Positions 18,294 through 27,014 of a stretch of 64,000 nt of DNA are shown piece by piece. Under the pieces are notes generated by a model. The model searched no databases and was not told where the DNA came from. It saw nothing but the letters and a program-made list of their open reading frames with translations. Origin of the DNA: CALDTK01 sp045110575 (GTDB lineage: Bacteria; Bacteroidota; Bacteroidia; Chitinophagales; Saprospiraceae); assembly GCA_045110575.1 (NCBI GenBank), contig JBGCGF010000052.1, positions 90,442 to 154,441 of the forward strand. The letters run 5' to 3'. A program made the position numbers and the translations under genes. Every line of letters begins with the position of its first letter. Within the stretch, counting starts at the first letter, position 1.

Positions 18294-19295
18294 CTAAAGC
18301 AAGCCTTTTTCTTCCATCCATTCGTCGTTGAATATCTTTTCAAAGTACTTACAACCGTGGTCGCTCATGATCGCCACAACCACAGCTTCTTTAGGAAGCT
18401 CCTGCGCCATGAGACGTATTCCAGCGAGTACAGCACCACTAGAGAACCCAACGAGGATTCCCTCAGTCTTTGCCAGCTCACGTGCTTCTAATGCAGATTC
18501 ACGATCACCTACTTTGGTCATCTGGTCGATGAGGTCAAAGTGGACGTTACTTGGGATGATGTTCTTGCCAACGCCTTCAAGTAGGTAAGGGTAAATTTCG
18601 TTCTTGTCGAACTCTCCAGTCTCGTGATACTTCGTTAGTACAGAACCATAGGCATCAATACCTAGGGTTTGGATGAGCGGGTTTTGCTCCTTTAGGTATC
18701 GAGAGGTTCCACTGATGGTTCCTCCAGTGCCTACGGGGGCGACGTAGTGTGTCACTTGCCCGTTGGTTTGATCCCAAATTTCCGGTCCAGTAGTCTTATA
18801 GTGGGCCTCAGGGTTACCCGTATGGAAATACTGGTTGATGTAAACCGAGTTAGGTGTCTTCACGTGAATGCTCTTTGCTACTTCGTAGTAAGAGCGTGGA
18901 TCCTCGGCTGGAACTTTACTAGGGCAGATCTCAACTGCAGCTCCTAGCGCCTTGAGTGCGTCAAGCTTAGCCTTTGATATTTTGTCGTTGGTGACAAGTA
19001 TGCATCGATATCCGCGAACAGCGCAGATCATCGCCAGCGCAAAGCCAGTGTTGCCACTTGTGGTTTCAATCACGGTGCCTCCAGGAAGTAAATTTCCGGA
19101 AGCTTCCATGTCATTAACCATGCTCAGGGCAATACGATCCTTGGCGCTCTGACCAGGATTTGCTCCCTCCAGTTTCGCGAAGACCTTAAAGCCGACGCTT
19201 TCGCTAAACCGTTCTAGGTATACCAATGGGGTATTACCTATACAGTCTAGGATACTGGCCTTTACCTTTGGGTGTGTCAGTAGTGTAGTCTTCAT
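18294..19295 (-). CDS. PLP-dependent cysteine synthase / cystathionine beta-synthase-like enzyme
   Basis: A fold-type II PLP enzyme of 333 residues. The PLP lysine is in ANPGQSAKDRIALSM, the phosphate-binding loops are TSGNTGFALA and GTGGTISGT, and the C-terminal SSGA motif is present. The segment YLLEGVGKNIIPSNVHFDLID resembles the corresponding stretch of cystathionine beta-synthase rather than CysK, so it may run the first step of transsulfuration. It lacks the C-terminal CBS-pair regulatory domain. The frame extends 6 codons upstream, but the ATG at 19295 is a better start. The exact reaction needs testing; the enzyme class is secure. Confidence 0.88.
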   Translation of the reverse strand: MKTTLLTHPKVKASILDCIGNTPLVYLERFSESVGFKVFAKLEGANPGQSAKDRIALSMVNDMEASGNLLPGGTVIETTSGNTGFALAMICAVRGYRCILVTNDKISKAKLDALKALGAAVEICPSKVPAEDPRSYYEVAKSIHVKTPNSVYINQYFHTGNPEAHYKTTGPEIWDQTNGQVTHYVAPVGTGGTISGTSRYLKEQNPLIQTLGIDAYGSVLTKYHETGEFDKNEIYPYLLEGVGKNIIPSNVHFDLIDQMTKVGDRESALEARELAKTEGILVGFSSGAVLAGIRLMAQELPKEAVVVAIMSDHGCKYFEKIFNDEWMEEKGLL

Positions 19296-19429
19296 TCGAG
19301 CGCGAATGTACAATTTCAGATCAAGCTGTTAGACAATTGAAGATCAATCTACCCAATGACTTCCATGACAGCCTCCTAGAGCGTATCCTTGTAGGCATAA
19401 TTCAACCTTAAGACTAGCGTCCTCCACAC

Positions 19430-19864
19430 ATGGCATCGAAGAAGAATCCAGATATTAAGTACAAGGTCCGCCTTATTTTGTACGATCGCGGTAACATCCT
19501 ACTTCTCAAACAGCGAAGAGGGAACGGAGGTAACTACACCTTGGTTGGTGGAACGGTCGAGTTCCATGAATTTGCTCGTGAATCCTTGATTCGTGAGACG
19601 ATTGAAGAGGCAAATATCAAAATTGAGCCGAAAGATCTAACACTCGTGCATGTGCTGCACAAGCGCACAAAGACAGGGCAAAGGATCAATATGTACTTCA
19701 AGGCATCAAAGTACAAGGGGAGCATCAAGAACGTCGAGGATCACAAATTCAAGGCCGTTCAGTGGCATCCGATCAACAAACTCCCTGAGAACGTAACGGG
19801 TACTGTTCGTCAAGCACTGGAGTCCTACCGCGCAGGAATCTTCTACAGTGAAGAAACGAAGTAG
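19430..19864 (+). CDS. NUDIX hydrolase
   Basis: NUDIX enzymes hydrolyse nucleoside diphosphates linked to another group. The 144-residue protein has the box GGTVEFHEFARESLIRETIEEANI (about 38-61). The usual Gly of the EExG end is replaced by Asn (EEAN), but the catalytic Glu residues of RE-x-x-EE are intact. It starts with a short beta strand (KYKVRLILYDRGNILLLKQRRGNGG). It stands alone, convergent with the DUF2279 gene that ends 17 bases later. Substrate unknown. Confidence 0.9.
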   Translation: MASKKNPDIKYKVRLILYDRGNILLLKQRRGNGGNYTLVGGTVEFHEFARESLIRETIEEANIKIEPKDLTLVHVLHKRTKTGQRINMYFKASKYKGSIKNVEDHKFKAVQWHPINKLPENVTGTVRQALESYRAGIFYSEETK

Positions 19865-19880
19865 CTAAGCTATTGCTGAT

Positions 19881-21014
19881 CTAGTAGTAAAGCCAATGCC
19901 AGACGGCTCCTGATTCGCTACCATAGCTAATTGCTGGTGCAGGAATCTTGAAGTGATTGATCAAGTGCAGAAAGGTCTTTACGATTGGGTTTTTACACGG
20001 GACACGGTCAAAGTCTATATCGAACGACAGAATGTATTGTCGGTACCGAGGAGCGATGGTGCTGGCATTGTAGGAAAATCCATCTTCGGACCAAGTATTG
20101 CCAAAGCCACCATAGATATTTTCAGGGCTGTATCCGAAGGATAAATTTATCCAAGGGTGTTTGGTTTCTTTTCCAATTAAAACAGCAGGATTAGCAGACA
20201 CCCAAAGCGTCTGGCCATTGTAATCCTTTATGAACCTCTGCCACGGGGTTCCTCCGTAAAGGTCCTCCGCGCGACGTGCAAGGCTACTCGTTGGTCCGCC
20301 GGGTTGAATAGACGCAATCGGTTCTGTGCTATGCGGTCTGCGATAAGAGGAGACCTTAAAATTAATTCGTTGCTCTTCCCAAAGAAGCTCTTGGCCAACG
20401 AAAACACCAGCTCCAAGGCTGTTCATCGCCATGTCGCTCCAAGAGAAGCCCCACTTGGCGCTAAAGCCGTCCATTACCTCTACAGTGGACTGAAGCAGAA
20501 GGCTCGTCCCAGCAGCCATCACAATGGCACGTTTGCGGGGTGTTCCTGACCAATTTAGTCCTTGAAATGCCCAGCGTGAATAATGGTATGCGGTATATCC
20601 GTGTCCGAATTTATCCATGTTGAGCCATTCGCCTTGATCGTTGAAGGTTTGGAATGGACCCAGTTCATAATTTTTGTACCACGCTTCCCAGAGGCCAATT
20701 GCAAATCCAGTATAAATCGTAGTCGCGGTTCCCACGCTAACCCAAAATCTTTTGGGGTTGTAGGTTTCAGCAGGAGTTAGAAAGGTTCCGAGTTTACTTG
20801 GCTCTTTAGTGAGGTAAGATTTGTGCTGATCGAGAAAGACGGGAGCTTTCCAGTCTTTTGATGCCTCAACATTTGCTGTATAGCGGTAGCTATTTGCAAT
20901 ACTAAACTGTGCAAATAGTGAGCTTTCGCCAAAACCAGCCAAGCCAGTGCAAAGCCACAGAAATAAGGCGACTTTGATAAGTGTGAGATAGGTAGAAGAT
21001 GAAGAATACTTCAT
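19881..21014 (-). CDS. DUF2279 protein (predicted periplasmic, YfiM-like)
   Basis: A 377-residue protein. After a signal peptide (about 8-34) comes the DUF2279 signature: NMDKFGHGYTAYHYSRWAFQGLNWSG and STVEVMDGFSAKWGFSWSDMAMNSLGAGVFVGQE, including the conserved Lys, His, Asp and Gly residues of this family. The last third (about 230-377) is an outer-membrane-barrel-like extension ending in alternating polar and aromatic residues, typical of Bacteroidota members. The frame continues to 21146, but the ATG at 21014 precedes the signal peptide and clears the rplU-rpmA terminator. The role is unknown. The 14-bp motif occurs in the signal peptide coding DNA (20922-20935). Confidence 0.82.
   Translation of the reverse strand: MKYSSSSTYLTLIKVALFLWLCTGLAGFGESSLFAQFSIANSYRYTANVEASKDWKAPVFLDQHKSYLTKEPSKLGTFLTPAETYNPKRFWVSVGTATTIYTGFAIGLWEAWYKNYELGPFQTFNDQGEWLNMDKFGHGYTAYHYSRWAFQGLNWSGTPRKRAIVMAAGTSLLLQSTVEVMDGFSAKWGFSWSDMAMNSLGAGVFVGQELLWEEQRINFKVSSYRRPHSTEPIASIQPGGPTSSLARRAEDLYGGTPWQRFIKDYNGQTLWVSANPAVLIGKETKHPWINLSFGYSPENIYGGFGNTWSEDGFSYNASTIAPRYRQYILSFDIDFDRVPCKNPIVKTFLHLINHFKIPAPAISYGSESGAVWHWLYY
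20922..20935 (-). repeat. Exact 14-bp motif copy, in DUF2279 signal peptide
   Basis: Same orientation as the gene; read as GFGES. Confidence 0.9.
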
Positions 21015-21037
21015 GCGCGTGGGGGGCTCAACAAAGA

Positions 21038-21071
21038 AAAAGGCTACGCTGCAGTTGCAGCGTAGCCTTTT
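21038..21071 (-). terminator. Terminator of the rplU-rpmA operon
   Basis: A perfect 16-bp stem (21038-21053 with 21056-21071) with a 2-base GT spacer at its tip, flanked by A residues that read as T residues on the minus strand. Confidence 0.88.
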
Positions 21072-21097
21072 AACGTCGTAGTGATCTGTGAAGTTTA

Positions 21098-21796
21098 CTA
21101 CTTGCCGCCGTCGAGGCGATCTTGGAGAACTTGTAGTTCGTCCCACTTGCCGTCACGTGCTAGAGCTGCTTGCTCTGGCCATGATGCTGGCTTGTGAATG
21201 CGGTAGCGTGGACCAGCAGCGTCAAGGATCGCTTGGATCTTTTCAACTGGGCCAGCAGCGAGGTCTGCAAAAGTCATGAATCCACCTTCGTTAAGTAGAC
21301 TTGCGATTTTTGGACCAACACCCTCAATCTTCTTGAGGTCGTCTTTGCCGCCTTTGTCAGCTGGAGCAGCTTTCACTGCAGCAGGTGCCGGAGCAGTCTT
21401 TGCAGCTTTAGGAGCAGAAGCTTTCTTAGGAGCCGCTTTTTTCGCAGGAGCAGCCTTCTTAGCAGTAGGAGCTCCTACTGCGAAAAGAATGCTTGCTTCT
21501 TTTGTACCAACTACTGGACGCATTGTAGCAGCTAGTGCTTCGTCGTTTGGCTTGATGCTTACGTAAGTGCGATCGTCGCGACGGTTACGGAAAACAACTC
21601 TACCGTCAACACTTGCATGGAGCGTGTGGTCGCGTCCCATGTATACGTTGTCTCCAGCGTGGAATTTTGTACCGCGTTGGCGAACGAGGATGTTGCCTGC
21701 AGTTGCGGTCTGACCTCCGAAGAGTTTCACACCGAGGTATTTCGGATTACTATCGCGTCCGTTATCTGTGGAACCTACACCTTTCTTGTGAGCCAT
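21098..21796 (-). CDS. rpmA: 50S ribosomal protein L27 fused to a C-terminal helix-hairpin-helix domain
   Basis: The first ~85 residues are an ordinary L27 (MAHKKGVGST, NGRDSNPKYLGVK, GNILVRQRGTKFHAGDNVYMGRD). L27 is normally 85-95 residues; this protein has 232. Residues about 110-150 are a Lys/Ala/Pro linker like histone H1 tails, and about 152-232 form a separate domain beginning with the HhH motif LKKIEGVGPKIASLLNEGG and containing GPRYRIHKPASWPEQA. The domain resembles HhH modules found as add-ons in several Bacteroidota proteins. There is no stop or frameshift between the parts, so it appears to be one polypeptide unless processed. It is the second gene of rplU-rpmA (32 bases after rplU). 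Confidence 0.94.
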   Translation of the reverse strand: MAHKKGVGSTDNGRDSNPKYLGVKLFGGQTATAGNILVRQRGTKFHAGDNVYMGRDHTLHASVDGRVVFRNRRDDRTYVSIKPNDEALAATMRPVVGTKEASILFAVGAPTAKKAAPAKKAAPKKASAPKAAKTAPAPAAVKAAPADKGGKDDLKKIEGVGPKIASLLNEGGFMTFADLAAGPVEKIQAILDAAGPRYRIHKPASWPEQAALARDGKWDELQVLQDRLDGGK

Positions 21797-21828
21797 GATT
21801 CAGAAAATTATGAAGTGAGAAATGGGGT

Positions 21829-22143
21829 TTAGCTCGCGATCGAATTGATCGTGATACGGGAAAACGATTGACGGTGACCGTTCTTACGACGGTAGCCCTT
21901 ACGGCGCTTCTTCTTAAAGATGATGACCTTGTCACCGCGAACGTGGTCTTCGACCGTCGCGCTGATAGATGCACCTTTAACTGTAGGAGCTCCGATGGTA
22001 GGCTCGCCGCTTTCCGGGGCGATGAGGTGGACCTGATCAAAAGTGATCTTAGATCCTGCTTCGGCATCGAGCTGGTGTACGAAAAGGCGTTGGCCTTCCG
22101 TCACTTTAAATTGCTGACCAGCGATGGTAACGATTGCAAACAT
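21829..22143 (-). CDS. rplU: 50S ribosomal protein L21
   Basis: L21 is a 104-residue large-subunit protein. The opening MFAIVTIAGQQFKV, the stretch GAPTVKGASISATVEDHVRGDKVIIFKKKRRKGYRRKNGHRQ and the C-terminal basic patch are diagnostic. It leads the rplU-rpmA pair. A consensus -7 element lies 26 bases upstream on the minus strand, and the exact 14-bp motif sits farther upstream at 22202-22215. Confidence 0.97.
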   Translation of the reverse strand: MFAIVTIAGQQFKVTEGQRLFVHQLDAEAGSKITFDQVHLIAPESGEPTIGAPTVKGASISATVEDHVRGDKVIIFKKKRRKGYRRKNGHRQSFSRITINSIAS

Positions 22144-22168
22144 GTGAATAGTTGTTTTTTAACGGCCG

Positions 22169-22176
22169 CAAAGATA
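22169..22176 (-). promoter_or_regulatory. -7 element of the rplU promoter
   Basis: Read on the minus strand this is TATCTTTG, matching TAnnTTTG, 26 bases before the rplU ATG. I do not see a convincing TTTG at the usual distance upstream. Confidence 0.55.
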
Positions 22177-22201
22177 GGATTTTTCGACAAACGTGCAGCA
22201 C

Positions 22202-22215
22202 GTTTTGGCGAAAGC
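22202..22215 (+). repeat. Exact 14-bp motif copy, between genes (rplU side)
   Basis: The only exact copy outside a gene; a two-mismatch copy GTTTTAGCGTAAGC follows in the same orientation at 22250-22263. Confidence 0.9.
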
Positions 22216-22307
22216 TGATCGACCTTTACTTGGATCATTCAAGAAAGGCGTTTTAGCGTAAGCAGAAAATTTGGGAATGGGCGTCTATCCTTCTGATAGA
22301 GAGCTAT

Positions 22308-23666
22308 TTAGATTAGCTCTTTTAGTGTTATTATCTTTTGTGTTTCGACTGCATCCGAGCGCATCAACAACCGTACGGACCTACCAACTTTGCCGCGAAG
22401 CATGCTTTCAATACCGCTCAGACTCTTCATTTTGATTGGATAAATACCGACCTTAAGTAACTCGTCGCCAACAGAGATTCCTGCCAGATCTGCTGGAGAA
22501 CCTTTAACAATGTGTTGTACGCGGAGTTCGTCGAGCTTGGCTCCATCGCGAACAAGTCGAAGTCCGGAGCGATCATATTTTGCTCGTCGCTGCCGGTGTC
22601 TGATAGGAACAAGATGCAGTTCTTTGCTTGGAAAGTCAATTATTACCGTGAAGCGATCAAGAATCCCATTCCCAATGATTCCTTCTCTTGTAGGAATATC
22701 TGCGAGCGTATTGACGTCCGAGAGAACTTGAAAATGAGTGATGATTCCAGGCAAATCGATAGGTCCGACATGAACGAAATCACTTCTTCCGACATATCCT
22801 TCTAGGTATCCTCCTAACCCATAGCCAAACGTTCCCGTGACAAGTCTTGGGGGGAATAATGTCGAATCAGCTTGTGCAACATGTATAAGCATTGAAAGAG
22901 AGGCACCGCTATCTAATAGAAGAGAAAGCTGTTGCGTTTTTCCTGGATGGATTTCAGCCTCTATGTCCACGTATGCCTTGGATTTTTCCACTCTAATGGG
23001 GACGGTTATTGCTTTTTTGCTGGGTCTGAAGGATTCAGCTTCGAAAAGCTCAATAGTACCCGTCTGGTAGTTGATTTTTACCGCATAAGCGCCAAAGGCT
23101 CCTATGCCCAAAATTCCATGAATGTCTTCACCTGTCAAGACGTTTAAGTCTAGGATTCCTCCGTCCAGCAAAATGAGGCTTTGATTTTCAAGGTCTACTT
23201 CACCAACACTTAGGGAGGTTCTTCTCATTATGTGGCCTGTAATTGGAATGCTCAGGTCGGATCCAACGATTTGGATTTCCTCTTCGGGGAGTTGTCCGAG
23301 GAAAGGGATGAAATTCTCGTCGGTGAGAATCGTGTGTTTTGAGCCAGTGTCAAAAATGAAGCTCAAGGGAAGCCGTTCATTGACTAAGACGTCAACGATT
23401 AGGAATCCGTTGATGTAACGAAATGGAATTTTAAGGGTCGAAGAAGGTTTGAGACTAGTACACAGGTTTTTTTCGACTGAAAAAGCCTCGCTGTTTGTTG
23501 TAGAAGAAAGGCAACTGAGTTCAGTAGCAATTGAGCGCGAACCTGAAGCTACCGTCTGAGAAATGCTGCTTGTGTTCAAGTTTAGGTTGGCGAGCGCTTC
23601 TCCTTTGCAGGTGAAGAATATCACGCAAAGAATCAAACTATAGAAGGAAAAGCTGTTTGATGTCAT
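22308..23666 (-). CDS. Retropepsin-like aspartic protease with PDZ domain, exported
   Basis: A 452-residue exported protein with an N-terminal signal (about 3-24). It has two aspartyl protease-like halves: FIFDTGSKHT near residue 100 and LLLDSGASLS near residue 250, each a D-T/S-G catalytic motif. A C-terminal PDZ-like domain follows (about 365-450; LRVQHIVKGSPADLAGISVGDEL). Proteins of this build (aspartyl protease family plus PDZ) are frequent in Bacteroidota and poorly characterised. The frame is open up to 23783, but the ATG at 23666 immediately precedes the signal peptide. It stands alone between rplU and the sus locus. Confidence 0.85.
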   Translation of the reverse strand: MTSNSFSFYSLILCVIFFTCKGEALANLNLNTSSISQTVASGSRSIATELSCLSSTTNSEAFSVEKNLCTSLKPSSTLKIPFRYINGFLIVDVLVNERLPLSFIFDTGSKHTILTDENFIPFLGQLPEEEIQIVGSDLSIPITGHIMRRTSLSVGEVDLENQSLILLDGGILDLNVLTGEDIHGILGIGAFGAYAVKINYQTGTIELFEAESFRPSKKAITVPIRVEKSKAYVDIEAEIHPGKTQQLSLLLDSGASLSMLIHVAQADSTLFPPRLVTGTFGYGLGGYLEGYVGRSDFVHVGPIDLPGIITHFQVLSDVNTLADIPTREGIIGNGILDRFTVIIDFPSKELHLVPIRHRQRRAKYDRSGLRLVRDGAKLDELRVQHIVKGSPADLAGISVGDELLKVGIYPIKMKSLSGIESMLRGKVGRSVRLLMRSDAVETQKIITLKELI

Positions 23667-24014
23667 TCGAGGTGGAAAGTACTCATATCGGACTGATAAT
23701 TTAGAAGGATGTGACACAAAATGGTCACGACTGATCATGATTTCAAGTAAACGTTGAAATCTTTTAATTTTTAGAGAAAGCAAACGAAAATGGGCGCAAA
23801 TGCTAGGGTTTAATAGGATATAGTGTAGATTTTACACTAACTGAGTAATTTTAGAAATCCATACTTACGGTAAAATTCATATCGATACAGCGGATTTTAT
23901 TTCGTTAAAGTTGTAGGAACCGTGCTATTAATGCACTTTAGCGTAACGTGTAGGGGCTGAATTCACTCTGATTCACTGCCCGAGCGACTATTTTTTCAAA
24001 ACAATTTCACTTTT
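23667..24014. other. 348-bp divergent gap upstream of susC
   Basis: AT-rich, with no coding frame. I see no perfect TAnnTTTG promoter. SusC-type genes are often under ECF sigma or other local control, but no regulator gene is adjacent here. Confidence 0.4.
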
Positions 24015-26993
24015 ATGAAGCAAACAGTACATGCTTTTAGTCGCCTTTTTTGGGTGTGCTTATTGATGCTCGGAAGTGCAAGCCTTGCGCTTGCTCAGAC
24101 AGCTATCAGTGGTACCCTCACAGATGGTGATAATGGCGAACCCCTAATCGGGGCAAACGTCCTAGTTGTTGGAACCGATGTCGGTACCGCAACAGATTTC
24201 GATGGTAAATATGAATTGAGTGTACCAGCTGGTGCAACTCAGATTCGAATTTCCTATGCAGGATACTCTACTCAGGTAGTTAGTGTTGAAGCTGGTCGAT
24301 CTACTTATGACATGACTATGTCTGCAGGAGAACTGCTTGACGAGGTTGTGGTAATTGGTTACGGTTCTGTCCGAAAGGAAGATCTAACCGGAGCAATAGC
24401 GAGTGTTGGCGAGCGTGACTTTCAGGCTGGTGTAATAACTAGTCCAGAGCAGCTTATTCAAGGTCGAGTAGCTGGTGTTCAAATTACTGAAAGTAGTGGT
24501 GAGCCTGGTGCAGGTGTCAACGTTCGTATTCGTGGTACTTCTTCAGTAAGAGGTGGTAACAACCCACTTTATGTTGTTGATGGTGTGCCGTTGGCAGGAG
24601 CAGAAACTGTTAGAGGTGGAGACGCTGGAGTGGGAAACACTTCAGCTCGAAATCCGCTAGCATTCATCAACCCAAATGATATTGAGTCTATTAGCGTTTT
24701 GAAGGACGCTTCAGCTGCTGCGATTTATGGTTCAAGGGGTGCGAACGGTGTAGTTATCGTTAAAACCAAGAGCGGTAAGGGAGGGGCTAGTAAGGTTCAG
24801 TTCAATACGTCAGTTGGTATTTCTAACCCTGCGAACAAACTCGATCTTCTTAGTGGAAGTGACTACGTTGCTGCGGCTATTGCCGCTGGAGCGGATCCTG
24901 CGGAAGCAGATCGTGGAGCTGATACAGATTGGCAAGATGAAATTTTCCGCACAGGTGTTGCTCAAAACTATGGCCTCAGCTTTGGGGGTGGAGAAGAGAA
25001 TAGCAACTACCGCTTTTCTGCATCTTACCTCGATCAAGAAGGTATCGTTGAGAACTCTTCACTTGAGCGCTTTACTGGTCGTCTAGCGGCATACCAAAGC
25101 GTACTTGATGGTCTAGTCGACTTTAATGTCACTTTGACAGGTTCAAGAGTAAATGACGAATTCGCACCAATATCAAATGATGCTGGAGCTGAAGGTGATC
25201 TTCTAGGTGGCGCTCTACAGGCAAACCCTACTTCACCTGTCTTTGAAGATGAAGCAGCAGGCATTTTCCGTCAAGCTCAGGATTTCCGTAACCCAAGAGC
25301 TCTTCTAGCTTATATCGATGACCGAGCAGCATCAAATCGTTTGCTTGCGAACGTATCTGCTGGTGTGAACATCACGGAAGGTCTTCGATTCCAAAGTACT
25401 TTTGGTTACGACTACTCTAGCGGTACTCGTTTGACTTCACGGGATCGTCGTCTTTTTGTCGGTGGAGGAGAAGAGATTAACGGTATTCAAGTATTCCCGG
25501 GTGCAAACAGCATTGCTAATACTACGAACAACAACCGTCTTTGGGAGAACACATTAAACTATAGCACTAAAGTCGGAGACGATCCATTAAGTGTATTGGT
25601 TGGATACGGATATCAGCGTTTTGACAACAGTTTCAATAATGTAACGAACTCTTTCTCATCGCTTCCTTTCGGAGAGCCTGGCTACAATGACATTGATGCT
25701 GTTGAAAGCCCAGAGCGAATCGGTGGCTTTTCTGAGCGATTTGTAGATGAGCTTCAATCTTATTTCGCACGAGCTACTTATACTATCAACGACAAGTATC
25801 TCCTGACTGGTACTATCCGTCGTGACGGATCATCAAAGTTTGGTGCTAACAACCGCTACGGAACTTTCCCAAGTGTTTCTGTTGGTTGGCGCTTGGCTGA
25901 GGAAGATTTTATTCCTGATGTATTTTACGACTTGAAGCTACGTGTAGGTTACGGTATCGTTGGAAACCAAGAGTTTCCAGGACGTCAGTTCCTTTCAACT
26001 AGTAACTTTAACAACCAAGGAGCAGCTGTTCAAGGCAACCTTCCTAATCCGGATCTCCAGTGGGAGCAAACATCACAGTTTAACGTTGGTCTAGATTATG
26101 GCTTCATGGATGGTCGCATTATTGGTTCTTTAGATTACTTTAATAAAGTAACTAGTGAGCTTCTCTTCTTCCAAGGACAGGCAGCTCCTACACCAGGAGA
26201 AGGCCGAACGTTTGTAAACCTTCCAGGTGAGGTTGTAAACTCTGGAGTTGAGTTGAGCGTTGATTTGAGAGCTATTGAGACTGAAAAGTTCACTTGGCAG
26301 ACAATATTCACAGGTTCTTACCTTAAGAACGAGCTCCGCAACTTGGATCGTGTTGATTTCACTGGTGCAATTCGTGGCCAGGGTCTAACAGGAGCATTTG
26401 CTCAGCAGATTGAAAGTGGACAGCCATTATTTGCGTTTTATCTACCGACTTTCACTGGATTCGATTCAGAGGGACGTAACACGTTTGCGAACAACGGAAT
26501 ACCTAGCTATGTTGGGGATCCTATTCCTGATGTTAACGTGGGTATTGCGAACAACTTCACCTACGGTGACTTTGATTTCGGATTCTTCTTACAAGGAGTA
26601 TTTGGCTTCCAGGTTTACAACAACACTGCTAACGCTCTTTTCTTGAAAGGAAACCTAGCAACCGGACGTAATACAACTGTAGAGAATGCGGCTGGTCCGG
26701 AGGCACGTGAAAATCCAGGTGTTCCTTCAACACGTTTCTTGGAAGACGGTGACTTTGTTCGTCTTCAGAACATGAACCTCGGATACAACATTCCAATCAA
26801 GACTACAAAGTACTTGAGCTCTGCACGAGTGTATGTTACAGGACAAAATCTTGCTTTATGGACGAACTACAGCGGATTTGACCCTGAGGTGAATACTGAC
26901 GCAAACATTAACGGCATTCCTTCATTAGGTATAGACTACACGTCTTACCCACGTGCACGTACTATTCTTTTCGGCCTTAATCTAGGATTCTAA
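24015..26993 (+). CDS. SusC/RagA-family TonB-linked outer membrane receptor
   Basis: SusC proteins are TonB-dependent barrels that import oligosaccharides or peptides presented by a SusD lid. The 992 residues have a signal peptide ending LALAQ (about 1-27), a carboxypeptidase-regulatory-like domain (about 30-110), the plug with the family motif DEVVVIGYGSVRKEDLTGAI, the conserved ISVLKDASAAAIYGSRGANGVVIVKT and a long barrel ending ARTILFGLNLGF. Its SusD partner starts 21 bases after the stop. The cargo is not evident, since no glycan enzymes are in the locus; the two genes after susD encode large VCBS surface lipoproteins. Confidence 0.96.
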   Translation: MKQTVHAFSRLFWVCLLMLGSASLALAQTAISGTLTDGDNGEPLIGANVLVVGTDVGTATDFDGKYELSVPAGATQIRISYAGYSTQVVSVEAGRSTYDMTMSAGELLDEVVVIGYGSVRKEDLTGAIASVGERDFQAGVITSPEQLIQGRVAGVQITESSGEPGAGVNVRIRGTSSVRGGNNPLYVVDGVPLAGAETVRGGDAGVGNTSARNPLAFINPNDIESISVLKDASAAAIYGSRGANGVVIVKTKSGKGGASKVQFNTSVGISNPANKLDLLSGSDYVAAAIAAGADPAEADRGADTDWQDEIFRTGVAQNYGLSFGGGEENSNYRFSASYLDQEGIVENSSLERFTGRLAAYQSVLDGLVDFNVTLTGSRVNDEFAPISNDAGAEGDLLGGALQANPTSPVFEDEAAGIFRQAQDFRNPRALLAYIDDRAASNRLLANVSAGVNITEGLRFQSTFGYDYSSGTRLTSRDRRLFVGGGEEINGIQVFPGANSIANTTNNNRLWENTLNYSTKVGDDPLSVLVGYGYQRFDNSFNNVTNSFSSLPFGEPGYNDIDAVESPERIGGFSERFVDELQSYFARATYTINDKYLLTGTIRRDGSSKFGANNRYGTFPSVSVGWRLAEEDFIPDVFYDLKLRVGYGIVGNQEFPGRQFLSTSNFNNQGAAVQGNLPNPDLQWEQTSQFNVGLDYGFMDGRIIGSLDYFNKVTSELLFFQGQAAPTPGEGRTFVNLPGEVVNSGVELSVDLRAIETEKFTWQTIFTGSYLKNELRNLDRVDFTGAIRGQGLTGAFAQQIESGQPLFAFYLPTFTGFDSEGRNTFANNGIPSYVGDPIPDVNVGIANNFTYGDFDFGFFLQGVFGFQVYNNTANALFLKGNLATGRNTTVENAAGPEARENPGVPSTRFLEDGDFVRLQNMNLGYNIPIKTTKYLSSARVYVTGQNLALWTNYSGFDPEVNTDANINGIPSLGIDYTSYPRARTILFGLNLGF

Positions 26994-27014
26994 GAATCCG
27001 CAACTATTATCATC

